Source of the DNA: Ditibartonella apis
Lineage (GTDB): Bacteria > Pseudomonadota > Alphaproteobacteria > Rhizobiales > Rhizobiaceae
Reading direction: 5' to 3'
DNA: 64,000 nt
NCBI RefSeq assembly: GCF_001952075.1
Contig: NZ_LXYU01000002.1
Span: 434,001-498,000 of the forward strand
Positions within the stretch are counted from its first letter, which is position 1, and the number at the start of each line of letters is the position of its first letter. The position numbers and the translations under genes were made by a program. Positions 37,226 through 46,487 of this stretch are shown here, in pieces. The notes beneath the pieces were generated by a model. The model was not told the origin of the DNA, ran no database searches, and saw nothing but the letters and a program-made list of their open reading frames with translations.

Positions 37226-37966
37226 TTATTGACTTTTACCGCCCAGTGTCTGGATTGCCTGGGTGCTTCTTTCTTCTTGCTGGCGCATCATCGCTTCAAC
37301 GCGCTCGAAAGCTCTTGAGACTTCGATCAGACGTGTCATTTCAACAACGCCATTCACATTGGAATTTTCGAGAAAACCTTGTACGACGCCGTTTGCAGCG
37401 TCCCCCTGCATGGGTATCGGGGCTTTGTCAGGCACAACCGAAGCATTCGGACCGTAGCTTAACTTGCTATCAGGCTGGAATTGATAGAGCCCGATGGCAG
37501 CGACCTGCAAGTTGTTCTGATAAATTGCACCGTCAGCGGCAATTCTTGGCGTTCCGTTTGCAGGATCTATCTGTATCGGTGCGCCGCCATTATCCAGAAA
37601 TGGATAACCTTGCACCGAAACAAGGCCACCTTCGGGTGTCATAATCATGCGCCCGTCACGGGTATAAACCTGACCTGTAGGCGTTTGTAATGAAAAATAG
37701 GAATCGCCGTTCACCGCTACATCCAGCGGATTACCGGTTTGTGTTACCGGACCGCGATTGGTTGAAATATAGGTTTGGCCGGCACTGCTAAAATTTACAT
37801 TCTGGTTATTGTCACGGGCGACAGGCGAAACGAGAGAAGCAAATTTCATCTCTTCCGAGCGATAACCTGTTGTGTTTACATTGGCCATATTGCGCGCAAT
37901 GGTCTCCATGCGCTTTTCTAAACTGATTTGCCCCGAAACACCGACATAGATCGGATTTTGCATCAA
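37226..37966 (-). CDS. flgF: Proximal rod protein FlgF
   Basis: Rod protein of 246 residues. It has the rod/hook N-terminus (YVGVSGQISLEKRMETIARNMANVNTTGYR), the FlgE/F/G core (VYTRDGRMIMTPEGGLVSVQGYP) and the C-terminal helix EMTRLIEVSRAFERVEAMMRQQEER. Placed between the DUF1217 gene and fliI. Confidence 0.94.
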   Translation of the reverse strand: MMQNPIYVGVSGQISLEKRMETIARNMANVNTTGYRSEEMKFASLVSPVARDNNQNVNFSSAGQTYISTNRGPVTQTGNPLDVAVNGDSYFSLQTPTGQVYTRDGRMIMTPEGGLVSVQGYPFLDNGGAPIQIDPANGTPRIAADGAIYQNNLQVAAIGLYQFQPDSKLSYGPNASVVPDKAPIPMQGDAANGVVQGFLENSNVNGVVEMTRLIEVSRAFERVEAMMRQQEERSTQAIQTLGGKSQ

Positions 37967-38049
37967 TCTTTGTCCTTTCCTGCCCGGACAGTTTTAAGCC
38001 GTCCGGCTTGTGAATGGGTGAACAAAAGATCAACGCAAAGGCGCTATGA

Positions 38050-38850
38050 TCAATTGCCACCCGGTTTAAGCGACTGCATCGCAATCATCGAGGCATTCGA
38101 AAAGCCGAATGTGCTCCCCGTATTTGTGCTTTGCAGAAGAGTTAATGCAGGACTTACCTGCGGTTGGTTTTTGGCGTCATACATTGCCGAAAACCGTGCG
38201 ATAAATTTTTCCAATTTGGTTGAATCGGCCAAATCATCAAAATCCATACGCTGTTCGAGAAGGCGTTTTTGCGCATCGACATCGGAACCGCGCACGCTGT
38301 CTGGAATACCGAGAGCTGTAAAGACAACCGATGAAAGCGCCTTATCGGCAATGATCTGATAAGCCCAATCATCCTTTGACAGGGTACCGCTTTGAGCCAT
38401 GCCACCAACGGTACGCGTAAAATAAAGCGCAAGACGTGTACCTTCATTCTGGTCACCGACCTCTGTTTCCAAAGTTTGCTGCATGTATTTATTGACAGTA
38501 GCCGTTGTTGCACTGTCTTGCGAGGTAGCCTTATCGCCATATTTATCGAAGTTGAAAGCAGCCGCAAATTGTTGGTAGCGCTTGTCTGTAAGCGCGGTAG
38601 CATAATCGGCATCGGTCAAAACCTTGCGCATCATGCCCTTGGCATAGCTCATATCCTCAAGGCCATAAGCCTTCATCGCATAATTGAAAAGGCGCGTATT
38701 ACCAAGAAAATCGTCAACTGTTTTTACGCTCAAAATATTCTGAGTATAATAATCTGTCTCGCGCTTGACACTGGGTTCAGTCATAACCCGGTTCAATGTC
38801 TTCGACATATTATCGATTGTATTTCTATAGCTGACATAAGTGCCAATCAT
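38050..38850 (-). CDS. DUF1217 flagellar-locus protein
   Basis: 266 residues, belonging to a family (DUF1217) found in alphaproteobacterial flagellar clusters; exact role unknown. Characteristic segments are DYYTQNILSVKTVDDFLGNTRLFNYAMKAYGLEDM, YAKGMMRKVLTDAD and ALGIPDSVRGSDVDAQKRLLEQRMDFDDLAD. There is no signal peptide, so it is cytosolic or exported by the flagellar system. It is first in the unit with flgF, fliI and the membrane protein, with a regulatory box 26-54 bp upstream. Confidence 0.85.
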   Translation of the reverse strand: MIGTYVSYRNTIDNMSKTLNRVMTEPSVKRETDYYTQNILSVKTVDDFLGNTRLFNYAMKAYGLEDMSYAKGMMRKVLTDADYATALTDKRYQQFAAAFNFDKYGDKATSQDSATTATVNKYMQQTLETEVGDQNEGTRLALYFTRTVGGMAQSGTLSKDDWAYQIIADKALSSVVFTALGIPDSVRGSDVDAQKRLLEQRMDFDDLADSTKLEKFIARFSAMYDAKNQPQVSPALTLLQSTNTGSTFGFSNASMIAMQSLKPGGN

Positions 38851-38875
38851 AGGATTACCTTTCCTCAGTAAATCT

Positions 38876-38904
38876 TGTGTAACGGATGAAGCTTGCCCGA
38901 AGCT
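38876..38904 (-). promoter_or_regulatory. Candidate FtcR box and -10 element, DUF1217-flgF-fliI unit
   Basis: Minus strand: AGCTTCG, spacer GGCA, AGCTTCA, 5 bp (TCCGT), TACACA. It matches the fliF/flhA 20-mer at 17 of 20 positions. It lies in the 286-bp divergent region with motA, which has its own box on the other strand. Confidence 0.65.
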
Positions 38905-39076
38905 GAACTCACTGTTACAACAAAGCTGATCTGTTTTTATCGCAACTTTCAGACGTGAATGAATATATCATAATAGTCTTTATTATTATATATAATATCA
39001 AGAATGCCTGTTTTTTAGCGTTCTGGCAAGAATCATGCGTTAATGTCACTTACGAATGATAGATTTTCATATGGCA

Positions 39077-39105
39077 AGCTTCACACAAGGCCGCTATTCT
39101 ATACA
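39077..39105 (+). promoter_or_regulatory. Candidate FtcR box and -10 element, motA unit
   Basis: Plus strand: AGCTTCA, spacer CACA, AGGCCGC, 5 bp (TATTC), TATACA. The core TCACACAAG is a variant of TCGCGCAAG, and the layout equals the flgE copy most closely. It lies 31 bp before the motA start and is the only copy reading on the plus strand, as expected for the only plus-strand unit. Confidence 0.55.
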
Positions 39106-39136
39106 TTCGTTGAATTAAGAGATAGGAGCGTTTGCG

Positions 39137-40012
39137 TTGGGTGTTATTCTAGGACTAGCAATTGCACTTGGCTGTATCCTCGGAAGCTTCATGGCAATGG
39201 GGGGGCATGTATCAGTTCTTATGCAGCCTTGGGAGTTTGTCATTATCTTGGGCGCTGCATTCGGAACATTCATCATTGCCAATCCGTTTTCCGTCATTAA
39301 AGATACGATAAGGGCAACATTGGAAGCAATGAAGGAAGCCGTTCCCAAGCAAAAGGACTATCTTTCGTTGCTCGGACTTTTATATGCTTTGATGCGGGAA
39401 ATGCGTTCCAAATCACGTTCGGAAGTTGAAGGTCACTTCGACAATCCGAAAGAGTCTTCCATTTTCCAGCAATATCCGACGATATTGAAAGACGACTCCA
39501 TCACCAATTTTATTTGCGATTATTGTCGGCTTATTCTTGTCGGCAATGCCCGTCCATTTGAAATCGAAGCTTTGATGGATGAAGAAATCCACACGATTTC
39601 ACAAGACGCATTAAAGTCGGCTTCGGCTTTGCAAACCGTGGCTGATGCATTGCCTGCTTTAGGTATTGTTGCCGCTGTTCTTGGTGTCGTCAAGGCGATG
39701 GGGCACCTTAATGAATCGCCTGAAGTTTTAGGCCACTACATTGGTGCAGCTCTGGTTGGTACCTTTGGTGGTATTTTCTTTGCTTATGCAGTTTTCGCTC
39801 CGATTGCCTCGAAGATCAAACTTGTACGTGGCAAGAAAACCCGTATTTATACTGTGATCAAACAAACATTGCTGGCCTATATGAATGGCGCAATGCCACA
39901 AATTGCCCTTGAATACGGGCGCAAAACAATTTCTGCAAAAGATCGTCCGACAATTGATGTCGTTGAACAAGAAGCAATCTCCGGTCAACCGGCAACGAAA
40001 GAGGCTGCATAA
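39137..40012 (+). CDS. motA: Stator protein MotA
   Basis: Membrane subunit of the proton-driven stator. The protein has 291 residues with four transmembrane helices ([21 protein letters not shown] and [18 protein letters not shown] near the start; [19 protein letters not shown] and [21 protein letters not shown] later). The start is TTG 39137, supported by AGGAG 8 nt upstream. It is separated from motB, which lies in the fliF unit, as in rhizobia. First gene of the plus-strand unit. Confidence 0.96.
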   Translation: MGVILGLAIALGCILGSFMAMGGHVSVLMQPWEFVIILGAAFGTFIIANPFSVIKDTIRATLEAMKEAVPKQKDYLSLLGLLYALMREMRSKSRSEVEGHFDNPKESSIFQQYPTILKDDSITNFICDYCRLILVGNARPFEIEALMDEEIHTISQDALKSASALQTVADALPALGIVAAVLGVVKAMGHLNESPEVLGHYIGAALVGTFGGIFFAYAVFAPIASKIKLVRGKKTRIYTVIKQTLLAYMNGAMPQIALEYGRKTISAKDRPTIDVVEQEAISGQPATKEAA

Positions 40013-40015
40013 AAT

Positions 40016-41038
40016 ATGTCGGAAGCAACCCCAGATAAAGCCAAGGCAACAACCGGAGCGGCAGGACAAACTTCTTCCGACGCAGCCAAACCGGAGGCAG
40101 CACCTGAATCGGCAGAAGAGAAGAAAAAAGATGTTCTTGCCGAGCATATTTTACGTGCGGCCGGCATATCGAGTGACGATCTTCAATCGTTCCAACATGT
40201 CTTCGGCGATGCCGCAACAAATTTATGCGCAAGGTTGGCGCAATATACGTCTGCTACTTTCACCATAGAAGTTAAATCGCTTGACACACTGAAAGCGGAT
40301 GCACTCCCGAAAATTATTACAGGGGATACACTCGTTGTAAGGTTCGAAGCAGACCATTGGGGTGGTGACGTATTGTTTGTTCTGGACGCAAATCTCGTGA
40401 GCATTGCAACAGATGCCTTTTTCGGGGCAGCCGAACCGGCAATCCTCAACCGTAATGGACGGCCTTTCAGTCCGGTCGAAACAAAAACCGGCGAAACATT
40501 GGCCGAAGTGTTGTCTGCTTCAATGGACGATGTATTCGGAAACGGTGATGGCACGCTGTTTAATTTCAAAGAAACAACGAATGCTCAAGATTTCGATATT
40601 GAAGAATTCGAACAGTTACGGATGTTTTCGTGTGTATTGTCGGTAAAATCGGGCGAGGTTGAAACAACGCTCAATCTGCTTCTTCCGCGGAGTTGTCATC
40701 GTCCGATACAGGAAGCTGTTACACGCGTTTTGCGCGCTCCTTCAACACGCACAGATCCCCTATGGGCGAAACGGTTGCGTCAGGAAGTTAGCCGCGCGCA
40801 TGTTGGTATCGAAGCCTATATCATTCAAGGTTCCATGACTTTGGAAAACTTGATGAATATTCAGATCGGGCAAGTGTTGCCACTGCCGGCCAATGCTGTA
40901 AAGCAGGTAAGGTTACGCAGCGGCGATAAGCCACTTTATAAATGCTCCTTGGGCAAGGTTGGGTCAAATTTTTCTGTACGGGTTACAGACCCGATTGACG
41001 AAGAAGAGGAAATGTATGATGAACTGGTTCATAGTTAA
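40016..41038 (+). CDS. fliM: Flagellar switch protein FliM
   Basis: C-ring switch subunit. The protein has 340 residues. The first 40 are an A/E/K/P-rich leader. The CheC-like middle domain runs about 45-250 and a SpoA (FliN-like) domain lies at about 255-330 (IIQGSMTLENLMNIQIGQVLPLP). The conserved N-terminal CheY-binding peptide (LSQxEIDxLL type) is not present. It is 3 bp after motA, and its end overlaps the next gene by 23 bp. Confidence 0.9.
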   Translation: MSEATPDKAKATTGAAGQTSSDAAKPEAAPESAEEKKKDVLAEHILRAAGISSDDLQSFQHVFGDAATNLCARLAQYTSATFTIEVKSLDTLKADALPKIITGDTLVVRFEADHWGGDVLFVLDANLVSIATDAFFGAAEPAILNRNGRPFSPVETKTGETLAEVLSASMDDVFGNGDGTLFNFKETTNAQDFDIEEFEQLRMFSCVLSVKSGEVETTLNLLLPRSCHRPIQEAVTRVLRAPSTRTDPLWAKRLRQEVSRAHVGIEAYIIQGSMTLENLMNIQIGQVLPLPANAVKQVRLRSGDKPLYKCSLGKVGSNFSVRVTDPIDEEEEMYDELVHS

Positions 41039-41486
41039 TATTATAGGCGCTGCTTTGGCGATGACATCAGTTGGTGTATTTGTCGTTACCTCGCGCAAAC
41101 TTGCCAGTACAATCCGCTTGGGGCGCCAACTTGCAGAGCAGGTTCACGCTGCAACATCAAGTCTTGATCGGGCCGTCAAAGCTCTCAGAGAAGAACATCA
41201 GGATTTTCGGGACGAGAACAGAAAACTCGATGCCCGCATCACTGAGTCATCACGAATCCGCCGTGAAGTCGACCGCTCTGTTGCGCATATGGAAACGATC
41301 CGCAACCAGTTGCAAGGAGATTTTAACCGACTACGCGGTATATTGACAGCCCAATCACATGGGCCAACAGCAAATTCCGCTCCGGCTCATTCTGCAAATC
41401 CGCAGACAATGCGTAACAACGGCTTGCCGGTTTTTGTTCAACGGGTAGTGCATAAAGCAGATCTCGGCAAGAGGGTACAATTTTAA
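41016..41486 (+). CDS. DUF6468/PflI-like membrane coiled-coil protein
   Basis: Bitopic membrane protein of 156 residues from ATG 41016 (ATG 41019 equally possible; AGAGGA precedes both). A transmembrane helix lies at about 4-24 (WFIVNIIGAALAMTSVGVFVV). A long charged coiled coil spans 30-115. The tail is Ala/Pro/Asn-rich. Position between fliM and fliN and this layout suit the family that includes Caulobacter PflI, a flagellum-positioning factor. The family call is from layout and context, not from strong motif identity. Confidence 0.65.
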   Translation: MMNWFIVNIIGAALAMTSVGVFVVTSRKLASTIRLGRQLAEQVHAATSSLDRAVKALREEHQDFRDENRKLDARITESSRIRREVDRSVAHMETIRNQLQGDFNRLRGILTAQSHGPTANSAPAHSANPQTMRNNGLPVFVQRVVHKADLGKRVQF

Positions 41487-41524
41487 CTACGACCGGCGTC
41501 AAACTGCAATGAAACGGTGAGAAT

Positions 41525-42052
41525 ATGGCAGACGATACAAAACCGACAACGACTCCACCACCCATGGGCGCAAAGCCGACAATGCCGCCGCGTCCGGCAG
41601 GTGCGGCCGCACCGGGAGGTTTTAAACCGAACCCGTCAGCAGGTGGAGCAGCTCCGTTTGCAGGCGCTCGTCCCGGAGGGGCCGCAGGTGGCTTTGGTGC
41701 TTCAAGACCGAACCCCGCTGGTGCCGGTTTCGGTGCTGGTGGTGGTTTTGGTGCAAACGCGGCAGCAGGCGCTAAAAACAATACGCAACCCCAACAGAGT
41801 GAACCAGCAGGCAATGCCGATCTCATTATGAGCATTCCGGTCGAAGTACAGGTTGTTCTGGGCGGCACCACAATGCCGGTTGCAACTTTGATGAATCTCG
41901 GGCGTGGCGCTGTTATCACACTGGACAAGCAAATCGGTGATCCGGTTGACATTGTTGTAAACGGTCGTGTGATCGCTCGTGGCGAAGTCATTGTTATGGA
42001 AGACGACTCATCGCGTTTTGGCGTAAGTTTGACCGAAATTATCGGCAAATAA
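41525..42052 (+). CDS. fliN: Flagellar switch protein FliN
   Basis: C-ring subunit. The protein has 175 residues. The last 80 form the SpoA domain ([74 protein letters not shown]). Residues 1-95 are an unusual Gly/Ala/Pro-rich leader with repeated GGFGA and PNP motifs. It lies between the PflI-like gene and fliG. Confidence 0.95.
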   Translation: MADDTKPTTTPPPMGAKPTMPPRPAGAAAPGGFKPNPSAGGAAPFAGARPGGAAGGFGASRPNPAGAGFGAGGGFGANAAAGAKNNTQPQQSEPAGNADLIMSIPVEVQVVLGGTTMPVATLMNLGRGAVITLDKQIGDPVDIVVNGRVIARGEVIVMEDDSSRFGVSLTEIIGK

Positions 42053-42080
42053 AATGTTTGAATATGTTTGAAAGACAGTT

Positions 42081-43235
42081 ATGGCGTCATCAGAACAGGA
42101 AAAACCGTCAGAAAATGTAGAACCTGCTGCACCGGCAACGGCACAGAAAACTTCCTCTTCTGTGATTGACGGACTGACCGGACAACAGAAGGTTGCGGCG
42201 CTTCTTGTTGCAATGGGCAAACCTGCGGCGGCAAAAATCCTCAAACATTTTTCACCGGATGATCTCCGCCGCTTGAGTGGGCAAGCACACACTTTACCGA
42301 ATATTAGCCTTGCCGATTTTGATGTTCTGGTGCACCAGTTCGAGGATGCCTTTGCCGAAGGTGTATCTTTTTCGCAAGCAGGCGAGCGTTTCGACAATCT
42401 TGTACACGAAACTCTGCCGGAAGATGAAGCCGCAGCAGTGCTTGACCCTAATGCCACGCCGGCTATTCCGGAGGAAAGCCTGTGGGAAATCATGGGCAAA
42501 ATGTCGGCTGAAGAACTGCAAGACCATATCTCGCAAGAACATCCGCAAGTGATTGCCTATATCGTTTCAAAACTACCCTCCGACCTTTCGGCAAAACTGC
42601 TTCTTCTCCAAACTATGGCCGAACGCGGAGATATTATTTATCGGACATTACATTTGCGGGCCGTTTTGCCAGTTGTCGACGAACTGCTGGATAAGGCATT
42701 GCGACCGGTTTTGATGCAGAAAAACGAAACTGCCGAGCAATCCCATTACGGCGAAGTTGCAAACATTTTGAACCAGCTGGATAAGAGCGAGATTGACGAA
42801 ATGCTTGCAAGCCTTGACGGGCTTGATCCGGAAGATCTTGCAAAAATCAAATCCAAACTGTTTGTTTTCGAAGATATTCCACGTTTGTCTGCAAGGGCAC
42901 GCCTGTTGCTTTTCGACGATATACCTTCCGACGTTATTATCACTGCCTTGCGGAATGCTGACAAGGATACGACCGAGACTATTTTGAGCTCGTTGTCGCA
43001 ACGCAGCCGGCGCATGGTGGAAGCGGAACTGAAATCTCCGAACGACATGATTACGCAAGCCGATATAACCAATGCGCGTCGTACAATCGCGCAGCAGGCA
43101 ATCAAGCTTGCTGGTGAAGGAAAAATCAGTCTCGCAGCAGATGAAACTCAAAATGGAGCCGAAGGGAGCACACCTGATAGCGACAAAAAAGCACCTGAAG
43201 GCGACGCAAAAGAAGCTGAAAAACCTAAAGAATGA
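42081..43235 (+). CDS. fliG: Flagellar rotor protein FliG
   Basis: Torque-transmitting rotor subunit. The protein has 384 residues. The N-terminal domain (GLTGQQKVAALLVAMGKPAAAKILKHFSPDDLRRL), middle EHPQ motif (ISQEHPQVIAYIVSKLP) and C-terminal torque helix (LSQRSRRMVEAELKSP) are intact. A charged tail of about 30 residues rich in E, K, D and P extends beyond the usual end. It is followed by flhB after 6 bp. Confidence 0.96.
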   Translation: MASSEQEKPSENVEPAAPATAQKTSSSVIDGLTGQQKVAALLVAMGKPAAAKILKHFSPDDLRRLSGQAHTLPNISLADFDVLVHQFEDAFAEGVSFSQAGERFDNLVHETLPEDEAAAVLDPNATPAIPEESLWEIMGKMSAEELQDHISQEHPQVIAYIVSKLPSDLSAKLLLLQTMAERGDIIYRTLHLRAVLPVVDELLDKALRPVLMQKNETAEQSHYGEVANILNQLDKSEIDEMLASLDGLDPEDLAKIKSKLFVFEDIPRLSARARLLLFDDIPSDVIITALRNADKDTTETILSSLSQRSRRMVEAELKSPNDMITQADITNARRTIAQQAIKLAGEGKISLAADETQNGAEGSTPDSDKKAPEGDAKEAEKPKE

Positions 43236-43241
43236 CAATAA

Positions 43242-44312
43242 ATGGCTGAAGACAAACCGGACAAGGAAAGCCAGACCGAAGAGCCGACCGAACACAAGAT
43301 AAGCAAAGCTGAAGAGAAAGGTAACCTACCGTTCTCGCGGGAATTGCCAACCTTTGCCGGTCTTGTCGGCTACAGCATGATTGCCATTTTTATTGCCTTT
43401 CCCGCTATGTCGAAACTATCCAATTTTTTGATGCAGTGGATTGAACGACCTGAAAGTTGGCGATTGAATGGTGCGGAAGATGCCAAACATCTTCTTCTTC
43501 TCGTCGGTGGTCATGTGGGACTTGCATTGGTTCCCATTCTTGTCATCATCCCTGTTATCGGCATTGCAGCATCGATGGTTCAGAATGCACCGCGTATTAT
43601 TGGTGAACGAATACGCCCGCAATTTTCTCGTATTTCTCCCGCTGCCGGTTTCAGCCGTATTTTCGGCAAAGCCGGATTTGTAGAATTCTTGAAATCGGTA
43701 GCGAAGCTTATCGGTGTCAGTTTTATTGTGTATCTATCGTTTTTCAAAGGAAACACTGTCTTCACCGATGCCTTGGGAACAGTCGCTTCGGCACTGCCCG
43801 AATATATACGTTCCGAGGTTGCCAAACTTCTCATTTCGTTTTCTGTCGCCGTTGTAGCCATAGCTGCTTTCGACTTTGCCTGGTCACGTTTCAGTTGGCG
43901 CCGGCAACTACGCATGAGTAAACAGGAGCTCAAAGACGAGCAAAAAGAAATCGAAGGTAACCCGATGGTTAAAGCGCGCATGCGTTCACTCGCCCGAGAT
44001 CGCATTCGCCGCCAGATGATGAACAACGTGCCGAAAGCCACTGTTGTCGTTGCCAACCCTACCCACTTTTCCGTCGCATTACGCTATAAACCGCCGACGG
44101 ATTATGCGCCTGTCGTCGTCGCCAAAGGGCAAGATATTCTCGCCTTGCGTATCAGAGAAATTGCGGTCGAGCATGATATTCCGGTTATCGAGAATATACC
44201 TCTTGCCCGGGCGCTCTATAAACAGGTAGAAGTCGATCAGGTTATACCTCAGGAATTCTATCAAGCTGTTGCGGAATTGATCAGATACATCAATAGCCAG
44301 AAGATACATTAA
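43242..44312 (+). CDS. flhB: Export switch protein FlhB
   Basis: Export gate protein that switches from rod/hook to filament substrates. The protein has 356 residues with four transmembrane segments (about 38-58, 88-112, 150-170, 193-213). The autocleavage site NPTH is at 272-275 within VVVANPTHFSVALRY. The PLARALYKQVEVDQVIPQEFYQAVAELI segment is typical. It should be read by the C-terminal domain of FliK. Confidence 0.97.
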   Translation: MAEDKPDKESQTEEPTEHKISKAEEKGNLPFSRELPTFAGLVGYSMIAIFIAFPAMSKLSNFLMQWIERPESWRLNGAEDAKHLLLLVGGHVGLALVPILVIIPVIGIAASMVQNAPRIIGERIRPQFSRISPAAGFSRIFGKAGFVEFLKSVAKLIGVSFIVYLSFFKGNTVFTDALGTVASALPEYIRSEVAKLLISFSVAVVAIAAFDFAWSRFSWRRQLRMSKQELKDEQKEIEGNPMVKARMRSLARDRIRRQMMNNVPKATVVVANPTHFSVALRYKPPTDYAPVVVAKGQDILALRIREIAVEHDIPVIENIPLARALYKQVEVDQVIPQEFYQAVAELIRYINSQKIH

Positions 44313-44376
44313 TCAATGTTGTTTTGATGGATATACTTTCACCCTTAATCTTTTTACATAAGCGTTATGAAACAAA

Positions 44377-44799
44377 ATGAAACAAGATGATATACATGAA
44401 ATGCGCGAAATGATGATCGGAAAACAGATCGCGCGAATTGTACCGGAACTGAAACTCGTCGATCCAGCCGATTTCATCGTCTATCTCCACGATGAGCATT
44501 TTGCCAATATCAGCGATATCATTGATGCGGCCACCGAACTGCATTTCTATCCGCATACTGTACGGTTTGCCAATGGTGGCAGTTTCGAACTCGACTGGGA
44601 TACGCCTCCAACAATCACACTGGATATGGAATTTTCGAACGATGGCGTTACTGCCAATTTCAAGCTTGTCATGTCGCCCGAAGGTTTTGGCGTAGAGCTT
44701 GAAAGTGTTGTGTTCGAAAACCCCGAGGATGATGAAGCTGATACGCGCCAATTGATAGACGCGTTGAATAATGCACGCCTCAAAAAAGCTGGACACTAA
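44377..44799 (+). CDS. Conserved-looking cytosolic protein at the end of the motA unit
   Basis: 140 residues, not recognised. It has a helical N-terminus (MREMMIGKQIARIVPELKLVDPADFIVYLHDEHFANISDII) and then a beta-rich part (VRFANGGSFELDWDTPPTITLDMEFSNDGVTANFKLVM). No signal peptide or transmembrane segment is seen. It starts 64 bp after flhB on the same strand, so it probably belongs to this unit, but the ribosome-binding site is weak. A flagellar role is inferred from location only. Confidence 0.7.
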   Translation: MKQDDIHEMREMMIGKQIARIVPELKLVDPADFIVYLHDEHFANISDIIDAATELHFYPHTVRFANGGSFELDWDTPPTITLDMEFSNDGVTANFKLVMSPEGFGVELESVVFENPEDDEADTRQLIDALNNARLKKAGH

Positions 44800-45528
44800 T
44801 AGAGCTCAAACAGAATTCAGGTTCAAAACGTGTGGTTCATGAATTCGGGTTCAAGATAAAAACACGTCGTTTGTTGAACCCGGACGGCGCCGAATTATAC
44901 TTTTCGGTGCTCTCGAAGTATATTACCTATCACGATCTGATAGATAGCTACACGGGCTGCAACCTCAGGCGAGACAAGCAAGGTTTGCGTTCACAATTTT
45001 ATGGTACGGATTGATAACTTTGACCAGTTCGTGCTGTTTTTGATTATCGGTTGTCATTCCGGGCCTGATTTTTAAGTTCCATCCGGCCAAACGCAGGATA
45101 TTGAAAGAGATTGGATGACTTTCGCAACAATTGCAACAATTCGTCTTACGGAATGTAATTCATCCCGGAAGGCCGGCTATATTCGAATTGGTAATGAAGA
45201 GTGAACCAACCAAAATATTCAATTAATATCCCGAGCAACTGTTCAGGTGCTTGCTGAAGTTGATTTTTATTCGACTTCAGCGATTAAAAACAGCCGCGAA
45301 ACAAGCCCTTTGAGCTTAGAGTTTTACATGGAATATGTGAGTTGTTGATAGAAGAGCAGCTCGATTTTCCAAAGCTATCTCTGACACCTCGAAAAGACTG
45401 AAAAATATTTCGATAACAAATGTCGAACGTTAAAAAATTGGAATTGCTGTAAGAATAAATTGCAATCGGGATTAAAAAAATCGGGTGCAACACATGTTCA
45501 CCCGATCGTATATTTTAAAAAGCAGATT
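44800..45528. other. 729-bp region between convergent flagellar units
   Basis: No convincing gene; short frames such as 44832-45014 show no domain or ribosome-binding site. A perfect 8-bp hairpin GCTGAAGT (45253-45260)/ACTTCAGC (45274-45281) and the terminator of the opposite unit are present. The plus-strand motA unit and minus-strand flhA unit end here. Confidence 0.45.
45473..45506 (-). terminator. Terminator of the flhA unit
   Basis: Perfect 8-bp stem ATCGGGTG/CACCCGAT with an 11-nt loop and a seven-T run on the minus strand, 22 bp past the stop of the FliL-like gene. Confidence 0.9.
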
Positions 45529-45993
45529 TTATTTAACCTTGTTCATATCTCTGACCTGATCGGCCGGAATATAATTGAACTGCTCGACCATTATATCCTT
45601 GATCACAGGTTCCGGAAAACGCTGGTTGACACCGTCAATAATTTTCTGTTTCACATCATCGAATTTTATACGTTCAATTTGCTTGGTATCCGAATAAGAG
45701 CCGAACAACGCACTAAAAACCGCATCATTGACGAACAATCCCAACGGAACATTAACCTTTTGTTTGACGTTGGAATCGACGGTGTAGACAAGTTGCGAAA
45801 TAATGTATCCGTCAACCTTGCCATCAGCCAGAATTGGAACACTCATAACATCAGTGCGGTCAAAATCGACAGTGGGTGCTGCCTGTTCCTCTGCTGCCGC
45901 AGGTTTGGGTGTCGAGCCTATTTTGATCGCCGCCATGAGCGACCCCAAAGCAATGATACAAACCCACAAACCTATGACGACAGTTTTAATCAT
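45529..45993 (-). CDS. FliL-like single-pass membrane protein
   Basis: 154 residues. The N-terminal transmembrane helix MIKTVVIGLWVCIIALGSLMAA is followed by an Ala/Glu/Pro linker and a periplasmic domain (VDGYIISQLVYTVDSNVKQKVNVPLGLFVNDAVFSAL). It ends FDDVKQKIIDGVNQRFPEPVIKDIMVEQFNYI, a layout that recalls FliL. The true FliL is encoded at 28526-29020, so this would be a second, divergent member or an analogue. It is coupled by a 4-bp overlap to the FlgN-like gene. Confidence 0.7.
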   Translation of the reverse strand: MIKTVVIGLWVCIIALGSLMAAIKIGSTPKPAAAEEQAAPTVDFDRTDVMSVPILADGKVDGYIISQLVYTVDSNVKQKVNVPLGLFVNDAVFSALFGSYSDTKQIERIKFDDVKQKIIDGVNQRFPEPVIKDIMVEQFNYIPADQVRDMNKVK

Positions 45994-46439
45994 TTATGCT
46001 GGCCGGTATTGACTGTGAATGGATCATATGTGCCATCAGTCTCTTGCTCGCGCGCTGCTTCCTGCATCATTTGCGACAGTTCGGTCACAGCTTCAAGATG
46101 CATCTTCAACAATTCACTATTGCGTTCGAGCTTCTTTTGCAAACCGCCGAGCAAGGCTTCAACCTTGCTTTCGACAACATCGTCAAAATAACGGCCAACG
46201 TCGGCCATTGACAGGTTCAGATCGCGCAAGCCACGGGCTTTGCGGGCGTTGATATCGTTAAAATCGGGATTCTCGTGCTTTTCAAGAGCACCGGTTTCAT
46301 AGTCAACAACCTCTTCAAGTGAATTGACGACAGCCGCAAAACGCGCCAAAGCAACATCTCTTGCTGCCGGATCATTGATATGAGCCTTTGCCGAAGCCAA
46401 AGCTGTATTTTGTTCGCCTGATTGCTCAGCTAAAGACAT
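45990..46439 (-). CDS. FlgN-like flagellar chaperone
   Basis: 149 residues, mostly helical, no signal peptide. Pattern RFAAVVNSLEEVVDYETGALEKHENPDFNDINARKARGLRDLNLSM and KKLERNSELLKMHLEAVTELSQMM fits FlgN, which chaperones FlgK and FlgL before export. Position after flgJ in the flhA unit supports this. The assignment rests on helical pattern and context. Confidence 0.65.
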   Translation of the reverse strand: MSLAEQSGEQNTALASAKAHINDPAARDVALARFAAVVNSLEEVVDYETGALEKHENPDFNDINARKARGLRDLNLSMADVGRYFDDVVESKVEALLGGLQKKLERNSELLKMHLEAVTELSQMMQEAAREQETDGTYDPFTVNTGQHK

Positions 46440-46487
46440 TTGAATCTCCTTTGATTGAGCATATTACCACAATTTATAATAAAACGA

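Noticed and set aside
41323..42048. Minus-strand Pro/Ala-rich frame of 241 codons
   Set aside because: Antisense of the Gly/Ala/Pro-rich FliN leader. The FliN frame has the SpoA domain and context.
42648..43295. Minus-strand frame of 215 codons opposite fliG
   Set aside because: Phe/Cys-rich shadow of the FliG coding strand.
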